64,000 bases of DNA from UBA2705 sp963977125 (GTDB taxonomy: Bacteria; Pseudomonadota; Alphaproteobacteria; Micavibrionales; Micavibrionaceae). The notes under the pieces are model-generated. The model was not told the origin of the DNA and ran no database searches. It saw nothing but the letters and a program-made list of their open reading frames with translations. Below, one piece after another: positions 26,870 through 34,933 of the stretch; within the stretch, counting starts at the first letter, position 1, and each line of letters begins with the position of its first letter. The position numbers and the translations under genes were made by a program. The stretch is taken from positions 310,001 to 374,000 of the forward strand of contig CAXBNJ010000003.1 of assembly GCA_963977125.1 (NCBI GenBank). The letters are read 5' to 3'.

Positions 26870-27065
26870 GCCTGCTTATCGCCACTTGCGCAATCTGTAT
26901 TCCCCTCCCCTGAGCTTATTTACTGTAGAGCATATATGCGCCTCCACCTCTACATCGTATCGGTGGGGTGGCTCTCAGCTGTGTAAAAGGCCGATAGGGG
27001 CTTGTCTGGTTTTAGTCGGGGAGTGAATTGGGCTGCTTAATAGCTTGGCGGCGCTATAAGAGCTT
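26870..27065 (+). ncRNA. ssrS: 6S RNA candidate (RNA polymerase regulator)
   Basis: Contains 'CCCCTGAGCTTATTT' at 26907-26921, matching the conserved 5' side of the 6S central bubble (E. coli: CCCCTGAGCCGATATTT). Closing-stem pairs are visible: ATTC (26899-26902) with GAAT (27025-27028), CTCCCC (26905-26910) with GGGGAG (27018-27023), CGCCA (26880-26884) with TGGCG (27046-27050), and CTTAT (26875-26879) with ATAAG (27056-27060). An apical hairpin TGTAGAG/CTCTACA (26924-26930/26948-26954) caps it. Size, about 190 nt, fits. It would mimic an open promoter and bind RNA polymerase in stationary phase. Ends are approximate; the 3' end overlaps the convergent lipoprotein gene by about 30 bp. Confidence 0.7.
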
Positions 27066-27603
27066 CTATCTCGCGGGTGACGGGCAAGTTATAATCATAG
27101 GCCGCAATGAATGCGCCGCTTGTGCTGTCCGTCATGCGGGCATGAATTTTGACGTTATTGGCGCTTCTTGTGTAGCTGCCCGATAGGATAATATGGGCGC
27201 TTTGTGAATATTTTTTAATCGTGGACATATCAATATCTTGCCCTGCGAGAAACGTTTCAGGTGAGCCGCCTTGAGTGATGTCCTGCGTGGCTTGCTGAGC
27301 ATAATGAGGTTGTATGACTTGAAAGCCCAGTTGAATAAGGCGCGTTGAAATCTGCTCAGGAATAACGCGGCCAAAAGCGCTCATATGTTGCGGGGCGTGA
27401 TTATTCCAGAAGTTTTGTACGATAATGGGCTGCATTGTGCTGTGCCGTGCTTTTAATTGCTGCCCCAATATATCAGCGGCGGTGTGATTTGGCGCGATCA
27501 TATTGGACGATTCTTCATAAAGCGGAAAATGACCAAACGGGTTGACCGTTGAACAAGAACACAATAAAGGAAGCGTCGCCAAAGTTAGGATAATATATCG
27601 CAT
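27037..27603 (-). CDS. FlgO-like outer-membrane lipoprotein
   Basis: With the start at the ATG giving MRYIIL (AGGA lies 5-6 bases upstream; the TTG 15 bases earlier would place that site inside the gene), the protein has a lipoprotein signal 'ATLPLLCSC'. The body includes 'AADILGQQLKARHSTMQPIIVQNFWNNHAPQHMSAFGRVIPEQISTRLIQLGFQVIQP' and 'SAHIILSGSYTRSANNVKIHARMTDSTSGAFIAAYDYNLP', the layout of FlgO-domain proteins (FlgO is an outer-membrane lipoprotein linked to flagella in Vibrio). No flagellar genes are in the window, so a flagellar role is not implied. It follows another lipoprotein gene by 29-44 bp. Confidence 0.75.
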   Translation of the reverse strand: MRYIILTLATLPLLCSCSTVNPFGHFPLYEESSNMIAPNHTAADILGQQLKARHSTMQPIIVQNFWNNHAPQHMSAFGRVIPEQISTRLIQLGFQVIQPHYAQQATQDITQGGSPETFLAGQDIDMSTIKKYSQSAHIILSGSYTRSANNVKIHARMTDSTSGAFIAAYDYNLPVTREIEALIAPPSY

Positions 27604-27647
27604 GGGGGTCCTATACAAAAATTCTATAAAATAAATTATAAAACGAA

Positions 27648-28511
27648 TTATTGGGCTGTGCTGCTCTTAACGCCCGAGTTCGTGATCGCCAAAGGTGCGT
27701 TGGATGCATCCTCTGGTGTATAGACGCTACCATAGCTGACATCACCGCTTTGTACGGTTGGCGTATCTGTCGCGTATATTTGCACGCTTGGTGAGGCTAA
27801 GGCGCTATCCATAGGCGCCTGCATAGGAGAGTCGTCTATGATAGGCTGTGCTTTATGAACAGGCATATCCGTCGCGATCTCTGCGTTGCGGGGGGCTGTG
27901 GTGTCCATTGGTGTACTCATTATATCCTGTGATACAGGAAAGCCGTGATATGTTGGTATTAAATAAGCACTGGCTATGGGGGTGCCGTGGCTCGTGTCAA
28001 CAAGGCGAAGTGCATAATATTCAAGGGATTCAATCTCATCTCGGCTCGGCATTACCGACATAGATTTAAAGTCTTTAGCTATGGCGGGGCGCATAGTATA
28101 AATTAACTGATAGCGAGCCATGCTGGTCAAATCAAGGTCAAGGCCGCGATTTCTTAAGCTAAAGCGCAGAGCGTCGTCAAAATCTCTATTTTTTTGTTCA
28201 CTGACTAAAAATAAGCTATCTTGCGCAGAAATCATATCTAGGCCGAGCGTTATTTGCTCAAGCAGTTGATCAACTTTATCTTGATGTTTAAGGGCAACAT
28301 GTTCAATTTGTGCAGGATTATAAGCAACGTCCTTATCATAAGGATGCGTCATTCTTGGTTGCGCTAAAGGCAAAACCGTTTGATGCGCATAGCCAGAAGG
28401 CATTGCATTGCGATATGTGTCAACTGCGCTACAGCTTGTAAGAAGCCCCAGACAAGTAAGAGACAGAACAGTAGAGGACAAAGAGAGCTTTAACTTCGGG
28501 ACTGAGAACAT
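27648..28511 (-). CDS. Lipoprotein of unknown function
   Basis: A 287-residue protein with a clear lipoprotein signal ('LTCLGLLTSCSAVD', predicted Cys27). The first 165 residues after the signal contain an ordered region ('KVDQLLEQITLGLDMIS..DSLFLVSEQKNRDFDDALRFSLRNRGLDLDL'), whereas the last 110 are Pro/Ser/Ala/Met-rich and probably disordered. The ordered part is reminiscent of helper proteins encoded beside FlgO-like lipoproteins, but I cannot name a family. It is transcribed just ahead of the FlgO-like gene, so the two probably work together at the outer membrane. A 12-bp tandem repeat lies 86 bp upstream. Confidence 0.65.
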   Translation of the reverse strand: MFSVPKLKLSLSSTVLSLTCLGLLTSCSAVDTYRNAMPSGYAHQTVLPLAQPRMTHPYDKDVAYNPAQIEHVALKHQDKVDQLLEQITLGLDMISAQDSLFLVSEQKNRDFDDALRFSLRNRGLDLDLTSMARYQLIYTMRPAIAKDFKSMSVMPSRDEIESLEYYALRLVDTSHGTPIASAYLIPTYHGFPVSQDIMSTPMDTTAPRNAEIATDMPVHKAQPIIDDSPMQAPMDSALASPSVQIYATDTPTVQSGDVSYGSVYTPEDASNAPLAITNSGVKSSTAQ

Positions 28512-28596
28512 AATGAAACCGCTATTTTTGATAAGATGATTGAGGACGCGTTACAATAACTCGCTAATTCTAACACTATCTTTATCATTATACAAT

Positions 28597-28656
28597 CATG
28601 TGATTAGGCATGTGATTAGCCATGTGATTAGCCATGTGATTAGCCATGTGATTAGG
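28597..28656. repeat. Five tandem copies of a 12-bp unit
   Basis: Five head-to-tail copies of CATGTGATTAGC (first and last copies end in G instead of C) occupy exactly 60 bp. They lie between the hldE stop (28665) and the start of the lipoprotein gene (28511). Being 12 bp, a multiple of about one helical turn, copy number change would shift promoter spacing rather than a reading frame. Confidence 0.95.
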
Positions 28657-28664
28657 GTGAATGC

Positions 28665-30266
28665 TCAGCCCTTATTTACGGCAGAATGTTTTTTGATTTT
28701 ATTAATGTGATTCGTTGTGCTGTACCCATCAACCAAAGCCAGTATTAGGGCTTCTCCACCATAAGATTTAACAGCCGGCACTTCAGGCACATCTTCAAGC
28801 TTATAATCCCCGCCCTTAACGTAAATATCGGGCTGTAAATGCGTAATCAGAGCTGTCGCCGTATTGTCTTCGCCTTCTTCTTCAGCGCCAAAAAGAACGA
28901 CCATATCAACAGCGGCTAATGCGCCAATAACACTTGCGCGGGATTCTTCGCTTTGAATTGGGCGATCGGGGCCTTTTAACAGGCGAACTGATTGGTCGTG
29001 ATTAAGCGCGACAATAAGGCGGTCGCACAGCATCCGCGCCTCATGTAAATATTGCACATGGCCGGGGTGTAATAAATCAAAGCAGCCATTAGTGAGGCCG
29101 ATTTTCAGACCAACGCGTTGCCATTTTTCGATTTGTTTCTTAGCACTGCCCCAATCATGGATTTGAGCCACGCTGGAAATCTTTGTTGATGTGTGGTCGT
29201 TATTAATTTGGATTGATTTATCACTTTCGCCGTATTTTTCGATATGCTCAATAATCTCGCTTGCGCTAACAGGGGCTGTGCCCGTTTTTGCAACAACGAT
29301 GCCCCCCGCTATATTGGCTATGCGCGCAGCATCGACCAGATTTGCGCCAACGGCAAGGCCCGCTGCGATAGTCGCAATCACAGTATCGCCCGCGCCCGAG
29401 ACATCATAAACCTCAAGGGCTTGCGTTGGGATGTGTACAGGGCGTGTGGGTTGATCATTTTGTGCGCCTTGTACAATGGTCATGCCATCTTCTGAGCGCG
29501 TCGCGACAATGTTTTCTATGCCTGATTGTTGCATTAACAAATTCGACGCGTTAACGACGTCTTCTTCTTCGAGTGTCGGCGCGTTATTTGTGGCACGAGA
29601 GAGTTCATCACGATTCGGTGTGACGACATAGCAGCCTTTATAGATGCTGTAATCATTACCTTTTGGATCAACCAGTGTTTTAATGCCCGCATCGCGGCAG
29701 AGCTGTAGAGTTTGCTGAATAATATTGGTGGTGAGTACGCCCTTATCGTAATCTGATAAAATGACAGCCTGACAGCCCGGCAAATTGGCTTTGATCGCAG
29801 CGATGATCTGTGATTCTAAGGCACCACTAACGGGGGTTTTGTCTTCTTCATCAGCGCGTAAGAGCTGCTGGCCTTGTGCGACAAAGCGTGATTTTACAGT
29901 GGTCGCACGGCTTGTTTTAATAAGATTTTGGTCGGATGATGTGAAATGGTCAAGGCTTTCAAGCATATTGGCTACGATTTCACCTTCTTGGTCATGCCCA
30001 GTTATCGCGATAACTTTGCTTTTTATGCCAAGGCCATCCAAGTTGCGGATAACATTGCCTGCGCCACCAAGCATACGGCCTTCGCGTGCGACCTGTAATA
30101 CAGGGACGGGCGCTTCGGGTGAAATGCGCGAGACAGAGCCATAAAAATAACGATCAAGCATAATGTCACCAATAACCAGAATCTGTGCTTGCGCCATATT
30201 CGTAACATAGTCGTGCAAACTGCGTGAATTTACGTTTGCATTAAGGGGGGCTTGCGTCTTGGACAT
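28665..30266 (-). CDS. hldE: Bifunctional heptose-7-phosphate kinase / heptose-1-phosphate adenylyltransferase
   Basis: Makes ADP-heptose for the LPS inner core. The 533-residue fusion has an N-terminal ribokinase-fold kinase (about 1-345: 'GDIMLDRYFYGSVSRISPEAPVPVL', 'LGGAGNVIRNL', and 'VSGAGDTVIATIAAGLA' with the catalytic Asp) and a C-terminal nucleotidyltransferase (about 380-533: 'GLTNGCFDLLHPGHVQYLHEAR' with the H-x-G-H motif, 'LKGPDRPIQSEESRASVIGAL'). Both active sites look intact. It implies the organism makes heptose-containing LPS. It is read away from the LapG-like gene across a 409-bp spacer and is apparently monocistronic. Confidence 0.96.
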   Translation of the reverse strand: MSKTQAPLNANVNSRSLHDYVTNMAQAQILVIGDIMLDRYFYGSVSRISPEAPVPVLQVAREGRMLGGAGNVIRNLDGLGIKSKVIAITGHDQEGEIVANMLESLDHFTSSDQNLIKTSRATTVKSRFVAQGQQLLRADEEDKTPVSGALESQIIAAIKANLPGCQAVILSDYDKGVLTTNIIQQTLQLCRDAGIKTLVDPKGNDYSIYKGCYVVTPNRDELSRATNNAPTLEEEDVVNASNLLMQQSGIENIVATRSEDGMTIVQGAQNDQPTRPVHIPTQALEVYDVSGAGDTVIATIAAGLAVGANLVDAARIANIAGGIVVAKTGTAPVSASEIIEHIEKYGESDKSIQINNDHTSTKISSVAQIHDWGSAKKQIEKWQRVGLKIGLTNGCFDLLHPGHVQYLHEARMLCDRLIVALNHDQSVRLLKGPDRPIQSEESRASVIGALAAVDMVVLFGAEEEGEDNTATALITHLQPDIYVKGGDYKLEDVPEVPAVKSYGGEALILALVDGYSTTNHINKIKKHSAVNKG

Positions 30267-30675
30267 TATCTTTACCTTGAATTTTTAAATCGGGTTGCCT
30301 GTGTGAAGTCCTCACTCAGCCTATTTTATACATTTTTTACTGAATAAGTTAAATTTATAGTGCTTTTTGCCATTTTGGTAACCTTTCGTCAACTTTTCTC
30401 GTGTTTAATGGAGATATAAGAAGACCGCTAGCAATACCTTGTGTGAAGGCGCAGCTAGTCAACTGGGTTAAAATGGTTTTCTTGTGTGTGACATTAAAGC
30501 GCTGGTCTAAGTTAAAGCGCATTTGTGTGAGTATGTGTAAATAGGGTCGAGTAATGTTAAGCTAAAGTTATGTAGTTCATCTTATTTTCTTATTATACCA
30601 TCTTATATGTCCTCCAAATTGTTGAGGATAGGTAAAAGCTCACTAAATATAAGTTGTGTAGTAAGGTTAAGTTGA
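30267..30675. promoter_or_regulatory. 409-bp divergent intergenic region between hldE and the LapG-like gene
   Basis: No gene is visible. The stretch is AT-rich and must hold promoters for both flanking genes. A direct repeat TTAAAGCGC occurs at 30494-30502 and 30512-30520 (18-bp period), each next to a TTGTGTG tract, which could be an operator. AAGG about 9 bases before the ATG at 30676 is a plausible ribosome site. No confident -35/-10 pair was found. Confidence 0.4.
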
Positions 30676-31713
30676 ATGCGTGTACAAAAAAATGAGTCTC
30701 TAGCGGCGAATACAGCCGAAAAAGAAATTAGGTGTAATAAGAAAGACTTCTTATTGGCCACTCGCGCAGGGAATTCTACAGGTATAGGCCTTGTCAAATT
30801 AATCAAATCATTCATTCATCACAATCGCGTTGGCGATATCCTTGTTCTTAGCGGTAAGATCACGCCCGCTCAGCTTGGCGAAGTTATGCGCGAACAGCGC
30901 GGCAGGACCTGCGAGAAAACGGGGCTTGGTCAAATTTTGGTTGATCGCGGCTTTGTGAGTGTCCAAGAACTAAAGCTCGCTTTATTTAAACAAAAATTTA
31001 TCAGAACATCTATTGCGGCTTGTGCGGTATTCGTTTCACTGAGCGGCGGCGCTGTTAAGCCTGCAAAAGCCAGTGGTATTAGAGACGTCGCAGGCAAGAT
31101 TCGTTTGGTTAGCGCAACGGCAAGCGCTGAGACCCTAGGGGCATATCCCGCTTTATTCGGCCATGCGGAACAAAGATCTTCAGAATTGACCGCTTTCACT
31201 AAATGGGGCGATATGTTTAAACGTTTTGAAAGCGTTGTAGCGAATGGCTCAGGTAAAAGTGAAATCACCAAGCTTCAAAAAGACTTGGCTGGCCTACAAA
31301 ATTTATCAATGGTCGAAAAAGTCCGCCACGTTAATGCGCTGATGAACAAAACGCGTTATATCACAGATCAGAATAACTGGGGGCAGTCAGATTATTGGGC
31401 TACGCCTGTTGAATTTCTAAAGCGCGGCGGAGATTGCGAAGATTTTGCAATTGCTAAATATACAGCACTAAGAATGCTTGGTATTCCAGAAGAGCGCCTG
31501 CGCGTTGCAATTGTTCAAGACACTTATAAGAATGTCGCTCATGCCGTATTAATTGCTTATACAGATCAAGGCGCCATGCTGCTTGACAACCAAATTAAAG
31601 AAGCAATTTTCACTGAAACAACACGCCGCTATAAGCCGATTTATTCAATTAATCGTCAGGCATGGTGGCTACATAAAGAAGGTGCGCCAGCGCGCGTGGC
31701 GTCTTTGAATTAG
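30676..31713 (+). CDS. LapG-like cysteine peptidase with N-terminal MshEN-like domain
   Basis: A 345-residue protein with an unusual layout. Residues 51-74 and 83-106 form two copies of the MshEN/T2SSE_N repeat (R-V-G-x-x-L-V-x-x-G-x-I-x-x-x-Q-L-x5-R-E-Q, then L-G-x-x-L-V-x-x-G-x-V), a fold that binds cyclic di-GMP in MshE. One hydrophobic segment follows (about 111-128). The C-terminal half is a bacterial transglutaminase-like cysteine peptidase (LapG group) with Cys254 ('GGDCEDFA'), His289 ('NVAHAVL') and Asp304 ('LLDNQ') at LapG-like spacing. LapG cleaves surface adhesins. I infer a cytoplasmic sensor, one membrane pass and a periplasmic protease; no adhesin or LapD gene is nearby. Confidence 0.85.
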   Translation: MRVQKNESLAANTAEKEIRCNKKDFLLATRAGNSTGIGLVKLIKSFIHHNRVGDILVLSGKITPAQLGEVMREQRGRTCEKTGLGQILVDRGFVSVQELKLALFKQKFIRTSIAACAVFVSLSGGAVKPAKASGIRDVAGKIRLVSATASAETLGAYPALFGHAEQRSSELTAFTKWGDMFKRFESVVANGSGKSEITKLQKDLAGLQNLSMVEKVRHVNALMNKTRYITDQNNWGQSDYWATPVEFLKRGGDCEDFAIAKYTALRMLGIPEERLRVAIVQDTYKNVAHAVLIAYTDQGAMLLDNQIKEAIFTETTRRYKPIYSINRQAWWLHKEGAPARVASLN

Positions 31714-31824
31714 AGTTTACTTAGAGTCTTGGGCGTAGCTAAAAAGCGTAACTTCAGCGTAGCAAGCGTAGAATTTGAGTTGTAATAGAGTATCTATATT
31801 ATCGAGTTTATGGGGAAGAAGACG

Positions 31825-31850
31825 AAAGGCTGGTGGGTTTACCAGCCTTT
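31825..31850. terminator. Bidirectional Rho-independent terminator
   Basis: A 10-bp perfect stem, AAAGGCTGGT (31825-31834) with ACCAGCCTTT (31841-31850), is followed by T-rich sequence on the plus strand and TTTCGTCTT on the minus strand. It lies between the convergent LapG-like and EamA-like genes and can end both transcripts. Confidence 0.85.
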
Positions 31851-31892
31851 TGTTGTTCTGTGTGTCTGTTTTGACTTCTGCGCCTGATGCCG

Positions 31893-32783
31893 TTAATGCG
31901 ACGTAATAAGAATCAAACCAAGGGCGCTGCCGACAAGGCCGTAACCCGCCCATATATTGGCGATTTCTTTGTGGCGAATGCATCTGTAATACAGGCTAAC
32001 CCAAAACGGGTTCGTGAACATGATCGCAGTGACGTAACTGGGGTTTGTGGTAAATGACATAGCGGCATTTTTTGTTAAATTGGCCAGAATAAATAAAGTG
32101 CCCACGATAAGCCCCACTTTCAAGGCGTGGGTGGAAATCAGAGCACTTAAAGCAAAGTCTTGCTGGCGGCTTAATGTGCCGATGCTAAGGGCGGTGATAA
32201 TAAGGGCTTGTAGCCACGCATAAACAATAATGCCACTGAGTAAGCCTGAGCTATCCATCGCTGTTTTGTTCAGCAGATCCACGCAAGTGGCAAGAGCAAT
32301 AAGCGGTAAAAAGAACATCAACGCATTACGGCTGACGGCGCAGCGATTCATGTAAAATGCGCTACATGCGCCAATCAGCAGCATGGCCACAACGCCAATG
32401 AGCTCAATGGGAGCATTTAACAAGGCTTGGCGGGTTGGTGCATCCCAAATAAACCACAATAGAAAGACCAGCCAAATGACAAAAGGCTTCATGCGCGCTG
32501 TGATGCCCGCGCCAAATCTATTGGCGGCTTCAAAGTTCTTCGTGTCCGTATAGGTGACAATAAGTCCAGAGAATAGGGTCGCACCATAAAAGAAGGGGCT
32601 TGTCGGTATATCAACAAAGAATAAGACAGGGGAAAGCACAAAGAGCGGTATAAGCCCACGCCAAAATGTCTTGGTCATAGGAGATAATGCAAGATATTGC
32701 CCCGCGAGATAAACACCCGCGCTGACAATGCTGGAGGCGAGGGCAAAACCCCACCATAAATGTGCAGAGAAATTCTCAATCAA
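31893..32783 (-). CDS. EamA/DMT-like multi-pass transporter
   Basis: A 296-residue protein with about ten hydrophobic helices and few charged loops, the size and layout of drug/metabolite transporter (EamA-type) permeases. The first helix 'GFALASSIVSAGVYLAGQYLALSP' and the later 'AAMSFTTNPSYVTAIMFTNPFWVSLYYR' near the C-terminus resemble EamA repeats, where the penultimate helix pairs with an inverted copy. The substrate is unknown. The gene ends 4 bp... downstream of pyk in transcription, with only a 4-bp gap after the pyk stop, so the two are probably co-transcribed. Confidence 0.7.
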   Translation of the reverse strand: MIENFSAHLWWGFALASSIVSAGVYLAGQYLALSPMTKTFWRGLIPLFVLSPVLFFVDIPTSPFFYGATLFSGLIVTYTDTKNFEAANRFGAGITARMKPFVIWLVFLLWFIWDAPTRQALLNAPIELIGVVAMLLIGACSAFYMNRCAVSRNALMFFLPLIALATCVDLLNKTAMDSSGLLSGIIVYAWLQALIITALSIGTLSRQQDFALSALISTHALKVGLIVGTLFILANLTKNAAMSFTTNPSYVTAIMFTNPFWVSLYYRCIRHKEIANIWAGYGLVGSALGLILITSH

Positions 32784-32787
32784 GGCT

Positions 32788-34248
32788 TTAGCTGTCCTGT
32801 GAGAACTCTAAATTTTTGCCCGCTGTGGCGATACGCAAAGAATTTGTCGTGCCCGTTTTACCAAAAGGCACGCCCGCGGTAATCACAAGGCGGTCATCTT
32901 TTTGGGCTAGGCCTTCAGTATAAGCGAAGGTACAAGCCAGTTTGACCGATTCCGCAAAGCTAGAGACAATGCGCACATGAACCGCATGAACGCCATAGCT
33001 TAAGACAAGGCGGCGCGTGGTGCTTTCATGTTGAGAAAGTGTCAGAATCGGCATAGAAGGGCGCATTCGAGAGGCGCGCTGGGCTGTTGAGCCCGACGAT
33101 GTGAAATTGGCAATACAAGCCGCATCAATTTGCTTCGCTATATGATAAGCCGAGGAGGTTATCGCATCAGACGGATCTGTTACGACGCTCGGGCGGTCAG
33201 CGCTCATTAATTTTTGATAGAGGTCATCTTGTTCAACATTACGACAGATGCGATCCATGATTTCAACGGCTTCAAGTGGGTAATCCCCCGCCGCGGTTTC
33301 GGCTGAGAGCATGACCGCATCTGCGCCATCATAAACCGCGGTCGCAACATCGGATGCTTCAGCGCGTGTTGGGCGAGCGTTTTCGATCATTGATTCGAGC
33401 ATTTGTGTGGCCACGACAATAGGCTTGCCGGTGCGGCGTGTCATACGAACAATTTTCTTTTGCCATGCAGGCACTTGTTCTGGCGGGATTTCAACGCCCA
33501 AATCACCCCGTGCGAGCATAATCCCATCACTATGTTCTAAAATTTCAGAGAAAAATTCCAGTGCAGAAGGTTTTTCTATTTTAGCCATTAAATAGGCACG
33601 ACCGGCAATGAGCTCTTTTGCGAGCTTCACATCATCGGCGGTTTGAACGAAAGACTGTGCAATCCAATCCACGCCCATATCAAGCGCTGCAGCAAGATCA
33701 ATTTTATCTTTGGGGGTCAGGGCTTCAATCGGCAGAATCACATTCGGTATATTAAAGCCTTTGCGATCCGATAGGCGAGAGCCTGAGATGACTTCAGCAA
33801 TAAGAAAATCTTCACCTTTTTGTATAATCTCAAAACGAACTTTACCGTCATCCAGTAAAATATTTGAGCCAATATCAAGCGCTGTCATAACTTCAGGGTG
33901 AGGCAAGCAAACGCGCGTTTCATCCCCTGGCGTGGGGTCTAAATCAAGGCGGATAGTCATACCTTTAGTCAGGGCGATTTTTTCGTCCTTAAATGTACCA
34001 AGGCGTAATTTTGGGCCCTGCATGTCAGCGACGATACATGTCGATCGACCAAATTTTTCTTCTAAGGCGCGAATCATGCCAACGCGTTCTTTGTGATCTT
34101 TGTGATCACCATGAGAGAAATTTAAACGAAAAGCATCAACGCCCGCGCAAAATAATTTCTCGATCATTTCAGATGTGCTGGAAGCCGGCCCTAAAGTCGC
34201 CAAAATCTTTGTGTTGCGGTGGCGAATGATTCTTTTTGAATTAGGCAC
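32788..34248 (-). CDS. pyk: Pyruvate kinase
   Basis: Transfers phosphate from phosphoenolpyruvate to ADP in the last step of glycolysis. The 486-residue protein shows 'TKILATLGPASS' and 'FRLNFSHGDH' near the start, 'MQGPKLRLG' (family motif), the active-site lysine region 'YLMAKIEKPSALEFFSEI', 'DGIMLARGDLGVEIP', and 'ATQMLESMIENARPTRAEASDVATAVYDGADAVMLSAETAAGDYP'. The C-terminal allosteric domain is intact. Upstream is a 679-bp non-coding region that separates it from divergently read nrdA. Confidence 0.96.
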   Translation of the reverse strand: MPNSKRIIRHRNTKILATLGPASSTSEMIEKLFCAGVDAFRLNFSHGDHKDHKERVGMIRALEEKFGRSTCIVADMQGPKLRLGTFKDEKIALTKGMTIRLDLDPTPGDETRVCLPHPEVMTALDIGSNILLDDGKVRFEIIQKGEDFLIAEVISGSRLSDRKGFNIPNVILPIEALTPKDKIDLAAALDMGVDWIAQSFVQTADDVKLAKELIAGRAYLMAKIEKPSALEFFSEILEHSDGIMLARGDLGVEIPPEQVPAWQKKIVRMTRRTGKPIVVATQMLESMIENARPTRAEASDVATAVYDGADAVMLSAETAAGDYPLEAVEIMDRICRNVEQDDLYQKLMSADRPSVVTDPSDAITSSAYHIAKQIDAACIANFTSSGSTAQRASRMRPSMPILTLSQHESTTRRLVLSYGVHAVHVRIVSSFAESVKLACTFAYTEGLAQKDDRLVITAGVPFGKTGTTNSLRIATAGKNLEFSQDS

Positions 34249-34733
34249 GTTAATCCCCTGTGTTACATAACGTTATTGTTATGTGATGGATTATACTTGA
34301 AATCGATTCTTAATAATAGAAGTCTTGGTAAAAAAAACTTGAGGCGTTTTCGATGTTCTTATTTCGACTCACCAAAGGCCTTGAAACCGATTCTATAGCG
34401 ATTCGACCACGCCTTTAAGCTATATGCGCAGAAGGTTCTTATCAGGTCTTCCACAGGCCATGGTTTTGATTCAATTGGATTTATGAAACTTATACAAAAG
34501 CTTTATAAAAAAAGAGGTGATTTTATCTGTGGTTTTACCCTATTGTACCGCAATATTTTAGATAAGCTTGTGGCCAATATAAGCCAACGACAGGGCCCGT
34601 GATTGGCCCCGCGATTGAATAAGTATTTTAAGGATTGAGTTCGTCCCCAAAAATATAAAAGCATAAATGCGTATGTTTAACCGATTCCAATAGCGTCAAG
34701 CAAAAAACTGCACAAAAAAGATAAAATATATTT

Positions 34734-34761
34734 TTGAACGAAACACGATATGTAGTATGTT
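34734..34761 (+). promoter_or_regulatory. Candidate nrdA promoter
   Basis: TTGAAC (34734-34739) and TATGTT (34756-34761) stand 16 bp apart, an acceptable sigma-70 type pair. The -10 element overlaps the first NrdR-box-like site, so a bound repressor would block polymerase. The leader to the start codon is about 165 nt. This is inferred from spacing and consensus only. Confidence 0.45.
34743..34758 (+). promoter_or_regulatory. NrdR-box-like site 1
   Basis: ACACGATATGTAGTAT agrees with the published NrdR box pattern acaCwAtATaTwGtgt at 13 of 16 positions. It lies upstream of nrdA, as expected for the NrdR repressor of ribonucleotide reductase genes. Confidence 0.65.
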
Positions 34762-34774
34762 TGTATTGTAACGA

Positions 34775-34790
34775 TCACTAAGGATTGTGT
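34775..34790 (+). promoter_or_regulatory. NrdR-box-like site 2
   Basis: TCACTAAGGATTGTGT fits the NrdR box pattern at 12 of 16 positions and begins exactly 32 bp after site 1, about three helical turns, which is the usual paired arrangement for NrdR. Confidence 0.6.
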
Positions 34791-34933
34791 TTCTCGCAGT
34801 TTCGTTGTCAAAGTAATAAAGAAGAAGATTCTAAGCGCCAAAGTGAAGTCACTAGGCTTGTTTTGGTTGCTTATAAGTGTAAATGAATTAGTAAGCCTTA
34901 CTAAATATAGAGGGCGTTTTTAGGAGTATGTTT

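Larger units (their letters stand above)
34249..34927. promoter_or_regulatory. 679-bp divergent intergenic region between pyk and nrdA
   Basis: No gene or structured RNA is recognisable apart from the nrdA control sites listed separately (34734-34790). The remainder is AT-rich with several TGTGG/CCACA words (for example TCTTCCACA at about 34448 and ATCTGTGG at about 34527) that only loosely resemble DnaA boxes. It is long compared with most gaps in this window. Confidence 0.5.

Noticed and set aside
26829..27026. 65-residue open frame downstream of the ABC exporter
   Set aside because: No ribosome site, unusual composition, and it coincides with the 6S RNA pairing pattern.
31717..31983. 88-residue frame between the LapG-like and EamA-like genes
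   Set aside because: Runs straight through a strong terminator hairpin and into the EamA-like gene.
34249..34927. Possible replication origin because of length, AT-richness and TGTGG words
   Set aside because: No site matches TTATNCACA well, there is no clustered array or AT-rich unwinding repeats, and no dnaA or parAB genes are nearby.
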